Below, one piece after another: positions 18,401 to 28,314 of a stretch of 64,000 nucleotides of DNA. Position 1 is the stretch's first letter; the number at the start of each line of letters is the position of its first letter. Origin of the DNA: Acidobacteriota bacterium (GTDB lineage: Bacteria > Acidobacteriota > Holophagae > Acanthopleuribacterales > Acanthopleuribacteraceae); assembly GCA_030066195.1 (NCBI GenBank), contig JASJCB010000043.1:29817-93816 (forward strand), read 5' to 3'. The notes beneath the pieces were generated by a model. It had not been told where the DNA came from. It was given only the letters and a program-made list of their open reading frames with translations, and ran no database searches. The position numbers and the translations under genes were made by a program.

Positions 18401-19326
18401 AAAATGTTCGCAGCTTCACCCGCTAAAGCCTGATTGATGAGGATCTCCGCATAGGCCAGCAGGTGCTCGCCTTCCAGGAGCCTCTCGACTGATGCCGCCC
18501 GAAAATCCTGGAGAGCAGCCGCTCCGTTTCCCTGGAGACGGCGTAGGTGGGCCCGGCGCAACAAGGCTTCGGCCCGGTAGCGCGGGCACTCAACTAATTT
18601 GTCCAAATGACCGGCAGCTTCATCTATACGCCCATCGAGAAATAAGACACGGGACAGCATCAGCCGGCCACGCTCTCCGGGCGCCAATTCCACTTCACGC
18701 CCATACATGCGGACAGCTTCGGGCCAATCCTCACGGGCGTAGGCAATCCGGCCCAAGTGATGGTAAACCCAGGGAACCCGGGTCAGGTACTTGAGGATTT
18801 TCCGATTCCACCGATAAGCTCGCGCCATTTGACCTGGATTGGTGGGATCGGGTCGTGAAATTTCCTCCAAAAAGGCGAGGTTCCGCTTCATCTGCTCAGG
18901 GTCATCTCGGTCCCAGGCATGCTGGAGATAGCTCGCGTAGATCTGATGCGCTTGATCGCTCCGATCTCCCCTGGCGAGCAATCGCGCGGCCATAAAAGAC
19001 AAGGACGTTCTATCGCGGGCTCCTAATCTCCATGCTGCCAGAAAAGCCATTTCGGCATCAGCGTCTTCGCCCCGGGCCGTGAGCACATGCCCCTCGAGCA
19101 AGCGGGCTTCACCCTCGATTGGGCTAAGCCCGTTTGGGGCTCTTGCTGAACGGTTTTTTTTCTTTATCTTGCCGATCGCTTTTTGCACCATGCCGTGGGC
19201 TTTGTCGGGCTCGCCATCCTCAAGGCAAAGACGCGCCAGCTGGAGCAACGAGACCGGTGAGCGTAGAGCCAACGGCCATAGCTTAGCAAGTCCTCCCAAA
19301 AGTGATGTTCGGCTTTGTCCTGGCAA
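15472..19326 (-). CDS. 1284-residue TPR protein, paralogous in part to the CHAT protein
   Basis: A TTG start is inferred from AAGGAG 8 bases upstream. The protein is almost entirely TPR-type helical repeats; examples are MVQKAIGKIKKK, AGHLDKLVECPRYRAEALLRRAH and, at the end, FYHNRGVEKVNRGNLEEGIRDLEKALELEPDS as a near-consensus TPR. Residues about 870-1010 contain LAFRAELNGAQLVCDYGGL and GYPAFSGD, matching the CHAT protein's C-terminal half, so the two share a module outside the TPR consensus. There is no catalytic motif and no signal peptide. It is probably the large scaffold or sensor subunit partnering the CHAT protease, which starts 62 bases downstream of its stop. Confidence 0.88.
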   Translation of the reverse strand: MPGQSRTSLLGGLAKLWPLALRSPVSLLQLARLCLEDGEPDKAHGMVQKAIGKIKKKNRSARAPNGLSPIEGEARLLEGHVLTARGEDADAEMAFLAAWRLGARDRTSLSFMAARLLARGDRSDQAHQIYASYLQHAWDRDDPEQMKRNLAFLEEISRPDPTNPGQMARAYRWNRKILKYLTRVPWVYHHLGRIAYAREDWPEAVRMYGREVELAPGERGRLMLSRVLFLDGRIDEAAGHLDKLVECPRYRAEALLRRAHLRRLQGNGAAALQDFRAASVERLLEGEHLLAYAEILINQALAGEAANILDRFSDHDDPRWQFLKAHVDLAAQRLDEAVAGFRGIVLDSVVGGQAAQQLIWLAAEKPGATWALPVLKEIPSEYHDETYGIALGNAYLETGNPEASLRAWLSIEEWTEPRVRTFGAVAQWLFTDLYRRDNPLKIIELWTEFPAEKLPGEIWEIIQWAALRQIVRSFSLTRDSAYTALMSLEDMEARMLDQPSTSLWKLCRGMILAVLGEYREAVGELESLSAADPNNASAHLVRAFCALYRDDRQACHDLLSGDGLAGEPSLRLAIIMATLEDDWQTAARRLTQLNLEPHERGYQAAILFKAGQSDKLEEIAAEDHAVRYYRAADLARANCLTEALEVIGLIQKNRPLHTAECHLFSWLLVKKALIHHADGNGDGMISCLRQAFTLWPGAAGLVARLPKARKDWLAWYLMTGDRKRAGKILGRMTKKGEVADPHICRLRGLLHLAEAARCFLRRESKAMLKQMRLSIAFIGIPLTQPEFLREWIGRRFETYEIEAMPQASGKLKEQVVKYYETILYQWKESLEKEGLSEVARAVYDLPLAFRAELNGAQLVCDYGGLTVGDRMVWAGAEYVSVMGLEQPFAEFFDSLQTHTRTKTSVLDEGPPLLRLLQLIQDDQDEEGVEPDVVQEIAYMFSGLRIAAVLRKQDRPEEALKWVQCRKDAKVGPPLTGYPAFSGDTGIEVFQKIVATFEMELCTEVGSRYIAKTDQGPVQALAHWRQAMKLARKIGRQEEIGSSIEQTALGRAKVLIDKDREQEAIKILTGVRGLYTSSKLEGMLASSYANLGVMAGNQEKWQKAVRNLRSARKLNPHSTHINKNLIRALLGRADQVHSSSPGKSGPLLEEALKIAHEQLRDDPHDQDLQELISALDIRLALVSLQEPDDVDPMELFGRILGDSLQNRKRSAFYHNRGVEKVNRGNLEEGIRDLEKALELEPDSEETREMLRQARAMHALTSGDSSEGLIALLELIRNANLNQEEK

Positions 19327-19374
19327 GGATGGTTCTCCTTATTTCAAAGGGTGGGAGACAGGTTGGGCGCGGCG

Positions 19375-20946
19375 TTAACCGGATTGTTGGATAATCCGAA
19401 CAAGATCATTTCGGGTTTGGGGAAATCTCTCCTGCAGCTGTTCGTGTTGGGAACGCAGGTATCGGATACAGATTCCCTTGGTTAGCTCGGGGTGTTCGTT
19501 TAGCATGACCGAAAAGGTACCAAGCACCTCGGCAAAGCGCGTTGACAGGTCTTCTGTCGCAGGGCCGGCTTTATGGGGAATTTTTACAACGGTCTCAAAC
19601 CAGACCTGGATCAGCTGTTCCTTGTGCTGCAAATTCTCATCGTCAGACAACTCGTTTAGCCAATCGCCAAAATACAAAATGGTTCGGATGTCTTCTTTCT
19701 CTCGGAAGTAATCCAGGACAGCTCGAAACTGTTTGGGTCTCATGAGAGCAACTGTTTTCAGGAAATGTTGGATAGCGATTTCCTTCGAGACTCTTTTTTT
19801 AATTTTAATCGACATGAAATTATCTTGAATGATGTCAATTATTTTGAAAATTTCTACTCGCTCTTCGATGAGGCCTACCTTTTCCATATTTCGGTACAAA
19901 GAAGATAGGTCTTCATTGATAAAATCAGAAAACTTTCTATCATCAGAATGGTTTTTGACGGCGTTGATCAACTGCGCAAAGGAAAAATTAACAGTTGCCA
20001 GGATATTTTCCTCGATTACCTCTGAGCTGATTTCTCTCATTAACTCCCAGTAGCCTAAGGTTTTACCGAGGTGAGACAGTTTTTTCTCAATGCCTCTTGC
20101 AAATAGGCTCAACTTGAGATTGATTGCGCCCAACTGACGAAAATGGTTCTTAAATAATTCCTTTTCGTTAGCGTTCTCGACTTGATAACGTATGGATATT
20201 ATTCGATCTAACCAATGCTCTACTTCTTCTTCAGGACTCCAGTTAAAATCTTCATCCTTGATTAGTTCAAATCCTAAGCGCTTGACTGTATGATAATATG
20301 GTTCTTCCGGTGGCGGTGGCGGTGGCGGTGGCGGTGGCGGTGGCGGTGGCGATGGCGGTCGTTCTTCCTCAAATCTGAATCGGAGCAGAATTTCCAATGC
20401 AGCTTTCAAATCGCGGTCTGCATACTGGAGTAATTCTCGGCTGCCGCCAAACTCGTAGACCGAGGCTCTCATTGCCAATGTTTCCGAAGCTCGATAAGCT
20501 GCGTCCCTTTCTGCGTTCCCCGGGTCATAAAGCCATTCCAGAAAATCAAGGTGGAAATGGATGCTTCCCTCTTCCTCCACCGGACATTGAATACCCTCGA
20601 CATTGGCCATCCTGACAAGTGATTGCCAGGCCAAATCGGTCAGCTTCAGGGCATCATCACGCCTGCGTTCCAGTGCTGCCCGGCTTCCTAGTTGAAGCAA
20701 ATGCTGCTCGGTCCAAGGGTCTTTCGTTTTACCGGGTAGTTTTTCAATGACCTCATGTCCGTAGAGTGTGCGTTCCGCCAGGTGATCATAAAGATCGGGA
20801 AAGATAGCGGAACTCATCAATAACCCCGTCCCCTGTATCCAGTCACTTAATTCGGCCAGGGCCTCTTTCTTCTCCGAACCAGAGGCAAAGCGAGCCTTCA
20901 TGACTAAATAATCTAAGTACTCCCATCGCTCAGAAGGCACCGGCAT
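19375..20946 (-). CDS. Helical protein split by a poly-proline tract
   Basis: 523 residues from the ATG at 20946, which has AGGAG at 8 bases; an in-frame GTG two codons earlier would sit too close. Two helical halves are joined by PPS followed by 14 consecutive prolines. The N-terminal half has Trp/Tyr-rich helices (EHLLQLGSRAALERRRDDALKL). The C-terminal half is locally A+T-rich, Lys-rich and helical, with NFSFAQLINAVKNHSDDRK as one example. No known domain is recognised. Translation of 14 prolines will require elongation factor P. It lies between the SIR2 and TPR genes (gaps 23 and 48 bases), so it is a core component of the unit, perhaps a partner that couples the SIR2 effector to the TPR scaffold. 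Confidence 0.82.
   Translation of the reverse strand: MPVPSERWEYLDYLVMKARFASGSEKKEALAELSDWIQGTGLLMSSAIFPDLYDHLAERTLYGHEVIEKLPGKTKDPWTEQHLLQLGSRAALERRRDDALKLTDLAWQSLVRMANVEGIQCPVEEEGSIHFHLDFLEWLYDPGNAERDAAYRASETLAMRASVYEFGGSRELLQYADRDLKAALEILLRFRFEEERPPSPPPPPPPPPPPPPPEEPYYHTVKRLGFELIKDEDFNWSPEEEVEHWLDRIISIRYQVENANEKELFKNHFRQLGAINLKLSLFARGIEKKLSHLGKTLGYWELMREISSEVIEENILATVNFSFAQLINAVKNHSDDRKFSDFINEDLSSLYRNMEKVGLIEERVEIFKIIDIIQDNFMSIKIKKRVSKEIAIQHFLKTVALMRPKQFRAVLDYFREKEDIRTILYFGDWLNELSDDENLQHKEQLIQVWFETVVKIPHKAGPATEDLSTRFAEVLGTFSVMLNEHPELTKGICIRYLRSQHEQLQERFPQTRNDLVRIIQQSG
20309..20356. repeat. Hexanucleotide microsatellite GGTGGC encoding poly-proline
   Basis: Seven perfect GGTGGC units (20309-20350) and one with a single change (20351-20356). 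On the coding strand this gives 14 consecutive Pro codons, then PPS. Slippage would change the tract by two prolines per unit without changing frame. Confidence 0.9.
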
Positions 20947-20969
20947 GATCACTGCTCCTCTCTAGAACC

Positions 20970-22145
20970 TTATCTCGCCATCTTGCTATAAACCCAGTTC
21001 CAATAATTTTGAGGGATATCACCCAAGTTAGAGGGTTCGTCTCGTGGGTTGATATTACTGAGGAAAAAATCCGCGACATCGGGTTGAAATCGAAACCACT
21101 GCTCGCCAAATTTCATGACCGGCTCAATAAGTCTCTGGCTAAATATTTCTTGAAAACACTTTTGTGCTTCCCGAGCTTTTTCTTTTTCACCAGGAGTACG
21201 AGCGGTGTTTTCCTCCCGAATTTCCCATTTGAGAAGGTCCAAAGGGAAGGTCCCCCCCAACGAGGCCATTTGGCAGTTTCGGATAAACCGGCTGGGAGCC
21301 ACTTCCAAAATTTTTCTCAGCAGGGTAACAGGGTCTTTTCGATGCCTCTCTGAGTATTGGTTGAACTTCTCTTCGAGATAGCTCATAAAGGTTTCGGCGG
21401 TTGCTTGAACTTGTTGGATATTGCAAAGGCTACCGAACCGATGAAACCCGGCTTCCGGTGAATCACCCATAACGGCAATGCTCATGGGTTTGGTAGATGT
21501 ACCGCGAAACAATCCTGATGATGTCAAGCCCTCCGAAAGAGCCCTGAGGAGATTCTCATCATTGAGGCCATAGCCGACATAGACGACATGGTAGGTTGCC
21601 AAAACTGTTGACAACCAGGATTTGAGATAGGGCCGGTTAGTCTCGAAATGACTGTATTGAGCGCTTGAAAAAACATAGACATCATCACGCTGCTCAAGTA
21701 CACACCCATGCGGCTTGACCAAGGTCGCATCGCAAACTCCTACCTTGGGAAGATCCTCATCCAGGACCACTCGTGAATAATTTCTCCAAACTTCGTCGTA
21801 AGCTTCTTCCTGTAGGTTATCGCAATTAGTTGTTATGATTATATGGAAAGGTAGTCTGGCAACAATGCGATGCTCTTTTTTCGGTCTCCTTTCAGATTTA
21901 TTGCAGTTGAAATATTTCTCCAGCTCAAGGTGTAACCCCCCAGCTCCAAATTTATGTTGTAAAAAAAGTGACAGGTCTTCGGTTGGGTCTGTGCCCAATG
22001 CTTTCTTGAGTTCTTGGGTTGACAATACTCCTTCTTTCGAGCCCGGCTTTCCCGCTGAAAAACCCGCCCCCAGGAAAAGAATGCAGTTTTTCTCCTCGAG
22101 CCAATGACAGACGAGACCTACTGCATTTTCTAATTCCATTGTCAC
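20970..22145 (-). CDS. SIR2-family protein (putative NAD-consuming effector)
   Basis: 391 residues from a GTG at 22145 with GGGAGG 6 bases upstream; an ATG two codons on is the alternative. SIR2 motifs appear in order: CILFLGAGFSAG (NAD-binding GAG loop), HIIITTNCDNLQEEA (TTN.D), ATLVKPHGCV (equivalent to the KLHG His motif) and HVVYVGYGLNDENLL. The deacetylase zinc-ribbon cysteines are lacking, as in SIR2 domains that act as NADases in ThsA- and DSR-type defence systems. The C-terminal 140 residues are helical, with WFRFQPDVADFFLS. It is the first gene of the minus-strand unit and directly follows the candidate promoter, so it is the natural effector candidate of this cluster. Confidence 0.9.
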   Translation of the reverse strand: MTMELENAVGLVCHWLEEKNCILFLGAGFSAGKPGSKEGVLSTQELKKALGTDPTEDLSLFLQHKFGAGGLHLELEKYFNCNKSERRPKKEHRIVARLPFHIIITTNCDNLQEEAYDEVWRNYSRVVLDEDLPKVGVCDATLVKPHGCVLEQRDDVYVFSSAQYSHFETNRPYLKSWLSTVLATYHVVYVGYGLNDENLLRALSEGLTSSGLFRGTSTKPMSIAVMGDSPEAGFHRFGSLCNIQQVQATAETFMSYLEEKFNQYSERHRKDPVTLLRKILEVAPSRFIRNCQMASLGGTFPLDLLKWEIREENTARTPGEKEKAREAQKCFQEIFSQRLIEPVMKFGEQWFRFQPDVADFFLSNINPRDEPSNLGDIPQNYWNWVYSKMAR

Positions 22146-22191
22146 TGGGTACCTCCCAGCCTGTTTTTCAATCAAAGCAAATATATGCGTT

Positions 22192-22200
22192 ATTATAGCA
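22192..22200 (-). promoter_or_regulatory. Extended -10 promoter for the SIR2-CHAT-Hsp70 unit
   Basis: On the minus strand TGC immediately precedes a perfect TATAAT (22197-22192), about 46 bases before the GTG start of the SIR2 gene. No good -35 hexamer is visible, which is usual for TGn-extended promoters. No CIRCE-type heat-shock inverted repeat is seen, despite the chaperone genes downstream. Confidence 0.55.
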
Positions 22201-22934
22201 TGAAAGTAAGAGGATTTTTTTCTGATTTAGGAATGCTGATGTAGGAAAGGTAAACCCTTATTTTTAATAGATATCGGCTGAGCCATATTGTTGGGCGGAG
22301 TACCGCACAACCGCACGCGCTCGATGCTGTCTAAATATTAGCCGAAAAGGTTTCGACGACTTTCTGAGTGTCGAACCGCAGCGATAGGTGGAGACCTCCG
22401 GTAGTGCGAAGCCTGTGGCAGTTACCCTTGCATCGACCTTTCCCAAACTCAAACCGGCATGCTCACCACGCAAGATCCGGGGAAGATTCAACCGGCCGGA
22501 TACCGGCACAATTTTCGGGGAAACACTTTGCCTGTTTTCTCCCTTAAGAACATCCATCACTTCAATCCTCCTCACCCAGAGGGATTTTTGAACCATCTCG
22601 GAGGTACATTGCTTTCAATAGCTCACGGGTTTTGGCAAAGTCGCCGGGGGTGACCCGGGCCGCCAACCCCGGTCTAATTGATGGGACCCCAGGCGGGGTA
22701 TGGGCTTTACCACCATGTGGTTGGATCCAATAGCGCGGGGTTGTCCGCCGGGGACATCGTCCGAGGTTTGCGAGGATATTTCCCCGGTGGACTACCCCGG
22801 GGTGTCTGCCGGTCGTAACCAGATTAAAAAAGAAAGCAAAGTTACGATCAGGCGCATTTTTTCAAACATAACCACTTGTGGAAACGTATAAATACTTACT
22901 GACCGTGTGTCAAAAATTAATTGGAGGTGCTCCG
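22201..22934. other. Non-coding interval, no confident gene
   Basis: About 730 bases between divergent transcripts. The longest frame (22264-22596, minus) lacks a ribosome site and has non-protein-like composition. The stretch 22380-22600 has several short complementary runs and could encode a structured RNA, but I could not assign one. Near the end, GTATAAATAC (22886-22895) could be the -10 of the small peptide gene at 22935. Nothing else is recognised. Confidence 0.3.
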
Positions 22935-23060
22935 ATGAAAGCATTCTTCGAACAGCACAAGGATCAGGCCTTCGATCGCCTGCAACTGCGCAGCCTATGC
23001 GGCGGTGACAGCGCCGCTCCCTTAGAACCGCCTTTTGACGATGACGACGGCGGCGGCTAG
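22935..23060 (+). CDS. 41-residue peptide with leader/core-like layout
   Basis: An ATG with an excellent ribosome site (GGAGG, 7-base spacing) opens a 41-codon frame. The first 21 residues are a charged amphipathic helix (MKAFFEQHKDQAFDRLQL). The rest contains one Cys followed by GGDSAAPLEPPF, then a run of four Asp and three Gly before the stop. A helical leader followed by a short, Gly/Asp/Pro-rich end is the shape of a ribosomally made, modified peptide precursor. No maturase, cyclase or dedicated transporter lies next to it, so that reading is speculative. It is isolated by about 700 bases upstream and 400 bases downstream. Confidence 0.55.
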   Translation: MKAFFEQHKDQAFDRLQLRSLCGGDSAAPLEPPFDDDDGGG

Positions 23061-23460
23061 GTAGATCATGCCCCATAGACCACCGGGCTCGCCGATGATT
23101 CTTTTTATAAAGCATTGAGAAAAAATAGTATTGCTCGGCAAGAAAAAAGTCGATCATTCATTGGGTATTTCTCTACCCAGAAGAAATATACGCGCTCTTA
23201 CGAGAAAACCCGCGCTCGTTCCTTCATCACATCGCTTGGGTGCACGCGGAATGTGTGTGCGCCCGGGAGGAACTGTTCCCATTTAGCCGGCGTGCGGCGA
23301 ACGGATCTTCAAATCCGGCTTTGCATGGGGATTAAAACCACGTATGATTTGGGTAAAGCCCGTTTCAGGGTTGCCGCGAGTCCCGCAAACCACTTGACCG
23401 CGTTTTTTTACATGTGGTTGCGGCCCTCCCTGAAACCGTTTCGCCTTGAAGGAGTGCCCT
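23061..23460. other. Non-coding interval before the metal-efflux operon
   Basis: Frames here (for example 23115 onward) run into the adaptor gene in another frame and have no ribosome site. The interval probably holds the promoter of the efflux operon. I found no MerR- or CopY-type operator that I could recognise. Confidence 0.3.
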
Positions 23461-24989
23461 ATGATGTTCCCGCAATCGGTCAGACCGCTTTCTTCGAAAG
23501 TGCTTGTCGCTTCGGCCATGTTCTTGATCCTATCGGTGGGATACATCCAGCCGCCTGCCCTCGCCAATGCAGTACCGATACTTTCCGCCGGCCCCGATGA
23601 TTGGTGCGGCGGTCACGGTTTGCCTGAATCCAAATGCACCATCTGTAACCCGGAGTTGATTCCTCAGTTCAAGGCTGCCGGTGATTGGTGCGCGGGACAC
23701 GAGTTACCCGAGTCGGTTTGTCCGACCTGCAATCCCAAGGAAACCCCCTCGGACGCCGCCCCCCCGCCTTTCGATTGGTGCGCCGGCCATGACGTACCTG
23801 AATCCAAGTGCACCCTCTGCAACCCCGAACTGATCCCCAAGTTCAAGACAAGCGGCGATTGGTGCGCCGAGCACGAGCTGCCCGAGTCCGTCTGCCCGAT
23901 CTGCAACCCCGGCGCCTTGCCGCCCGAGGCGATCGAGGCCCGCATTGTCCGCTTCATCTCCGAGGAACTGGAAGCCCGGGCCGGCATCCGAACCGAACCC
24001 GCGCAACGCGGCCCCGCCTCGGAGACCGTTCAGGCCGGCGCTCAATTCGCCTTTCATGCCGATCGAGTAGCCGACCTGCGCGCGGTGATCCCCGGGGTCG
24101 TACGTCAGATCCATGCGGAACTGGGAGCGCAAGTAACCCGAGGCGCGCCGCTCTTCGATCTGGAAAGCGTTCGAGTGGGCGACACGCAGGCTCATCTCCG
24201 CAAAGCGATCGAACGCGGCCGCCTGGCCGAAACAAACCTGAAACGCCTGCAAAGACTGAATGAACGGGGCATGGCCACGGCCCGGGAGCTTGAACTGGCT
24301 GAACAGGAACTGGAAAGCGCTCGGGCGGAAACGGACTCGGCCAGGACGGAACTGCGCATGACCGGTGCTTCCACCGAGGACAATACGGGCCGCTTCACCC
24401 TGACCGCGCCCATCGACGGCACCCTGGTCCGCCGTCCGGCCATGATCGGCACCCTGGCCACGGAAGAAACCTCGCTGGGCATGATCGCCGACACCCGCGT
24501 TATGTGGGCGCTCTGCGACGTGCCGGAACAAGACGCCGGCCGCCTGGCCCTCGACGCCCCGGTCCGGCTAACCTTGGGGAACGGCGAAACCCATGAGGGG
24601 CGCATTACCTGGATCTCGGCGGAGGTCGACCCCCGCACCCGGACCGTCAAGGTGCGCGCCGAGGTGGCCAATCCCGACGGCCGCCTGCGCGCAAACCAGT
24701 TTGCCCAAGCCCGCATCGAAACGGCGTTCGCCCCCGATGCCCTGCTGGTTCCCGGAAATGCCGTCCAGCGCGTGGGCGCCCTGGACGTGGTTTTTGTTCG
24801 CAGGGAGCCCGGCATCTACGAACCCCGCGTGGTGACCGCCTTTGCCGCCGGGAAAAAGATGCGTGTGGAAGGACGCCTGCAACCGGGCGAGCCGGTGGTC
24901 ACTACCGGCGCCGTCCTGCTGCGGACCGAGGTTCTGCCGGGGAGTATCGGCGCCGGCTGTTGTGAAGTCGAACCCCTCGGGGGCAATTG

Positions 24990-24990
<1 letters not shown>
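23461..24990 (+). CDS. Heavy-metal RND periplasmic adaptor (CusB/CzcB-like) with four Cys/His motifs
   Basis: 509 residues; AAGGAG sits 6 bases before the ATG at 23461. A signal peptide (about residues 12-36, ending ALANA) is followed by four copies of a motif WC..H..PES.C..CNP. The cysteine/histidine sets are C49-H52-C59-C62, C77-H80-C87-C90, C107-H110-C117-C120 and C135-H138-C145-C148, separated by short linkers. From residue 180 the protein is a regular adaptor: barrel-sandwich/lipoyl half, alpha-hairpin (residues 240-300), second half (FTLTAPIDGTLVRRPAMIG) and beta-barrel domains. Each motif offers a Cys3His site for Zn, Cu or a similar ion, so the N-terminus may capture metal and hand it to the pump. 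The stop codon overlaps the pump's ATG. Confidence 0.92.
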
Positions 24991-28088
<3,098 letters not shown>

Positions 28089-28314
28089 TACAACAGATCC
28101 CATTTGGGAAAGGTTCACGTCAGCGCCATTATTAGACGCCTGTCTTAGGATGGGCGAGGAACATTCTGATTACCCACGGTAGCTTGGCCGGTAGCCGGCG
28201 GGGCAATTGATCCGGTATCGAAACATGCCCTATCCCCGGCCTTTGATTCAAGCGGTTGGCGACTTAAGGGGTTTTGTGAAAGAATAGACCTACCCTGGCG
28301 TGAGGCGAACAAGC

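Noticed and set aside
20309..20356. Phase-variation switch by the GGTGGC microsatellite
   Set aside because: Unit length is six, so slippage cannot change the reading frame; only linker length can vary.
22141..22260. CIRCE-type heat-shock operator upstream of the chaperone genes
   Set aside because: Searched for a TTAGCACTC/GAGTGCTAA inverted repeat; none seen.
23115..23600. 161-codon frame before the adaptor gene
   Set aside because: Continues into the adaptor's signal peptide in a different frame; no ribosome site.
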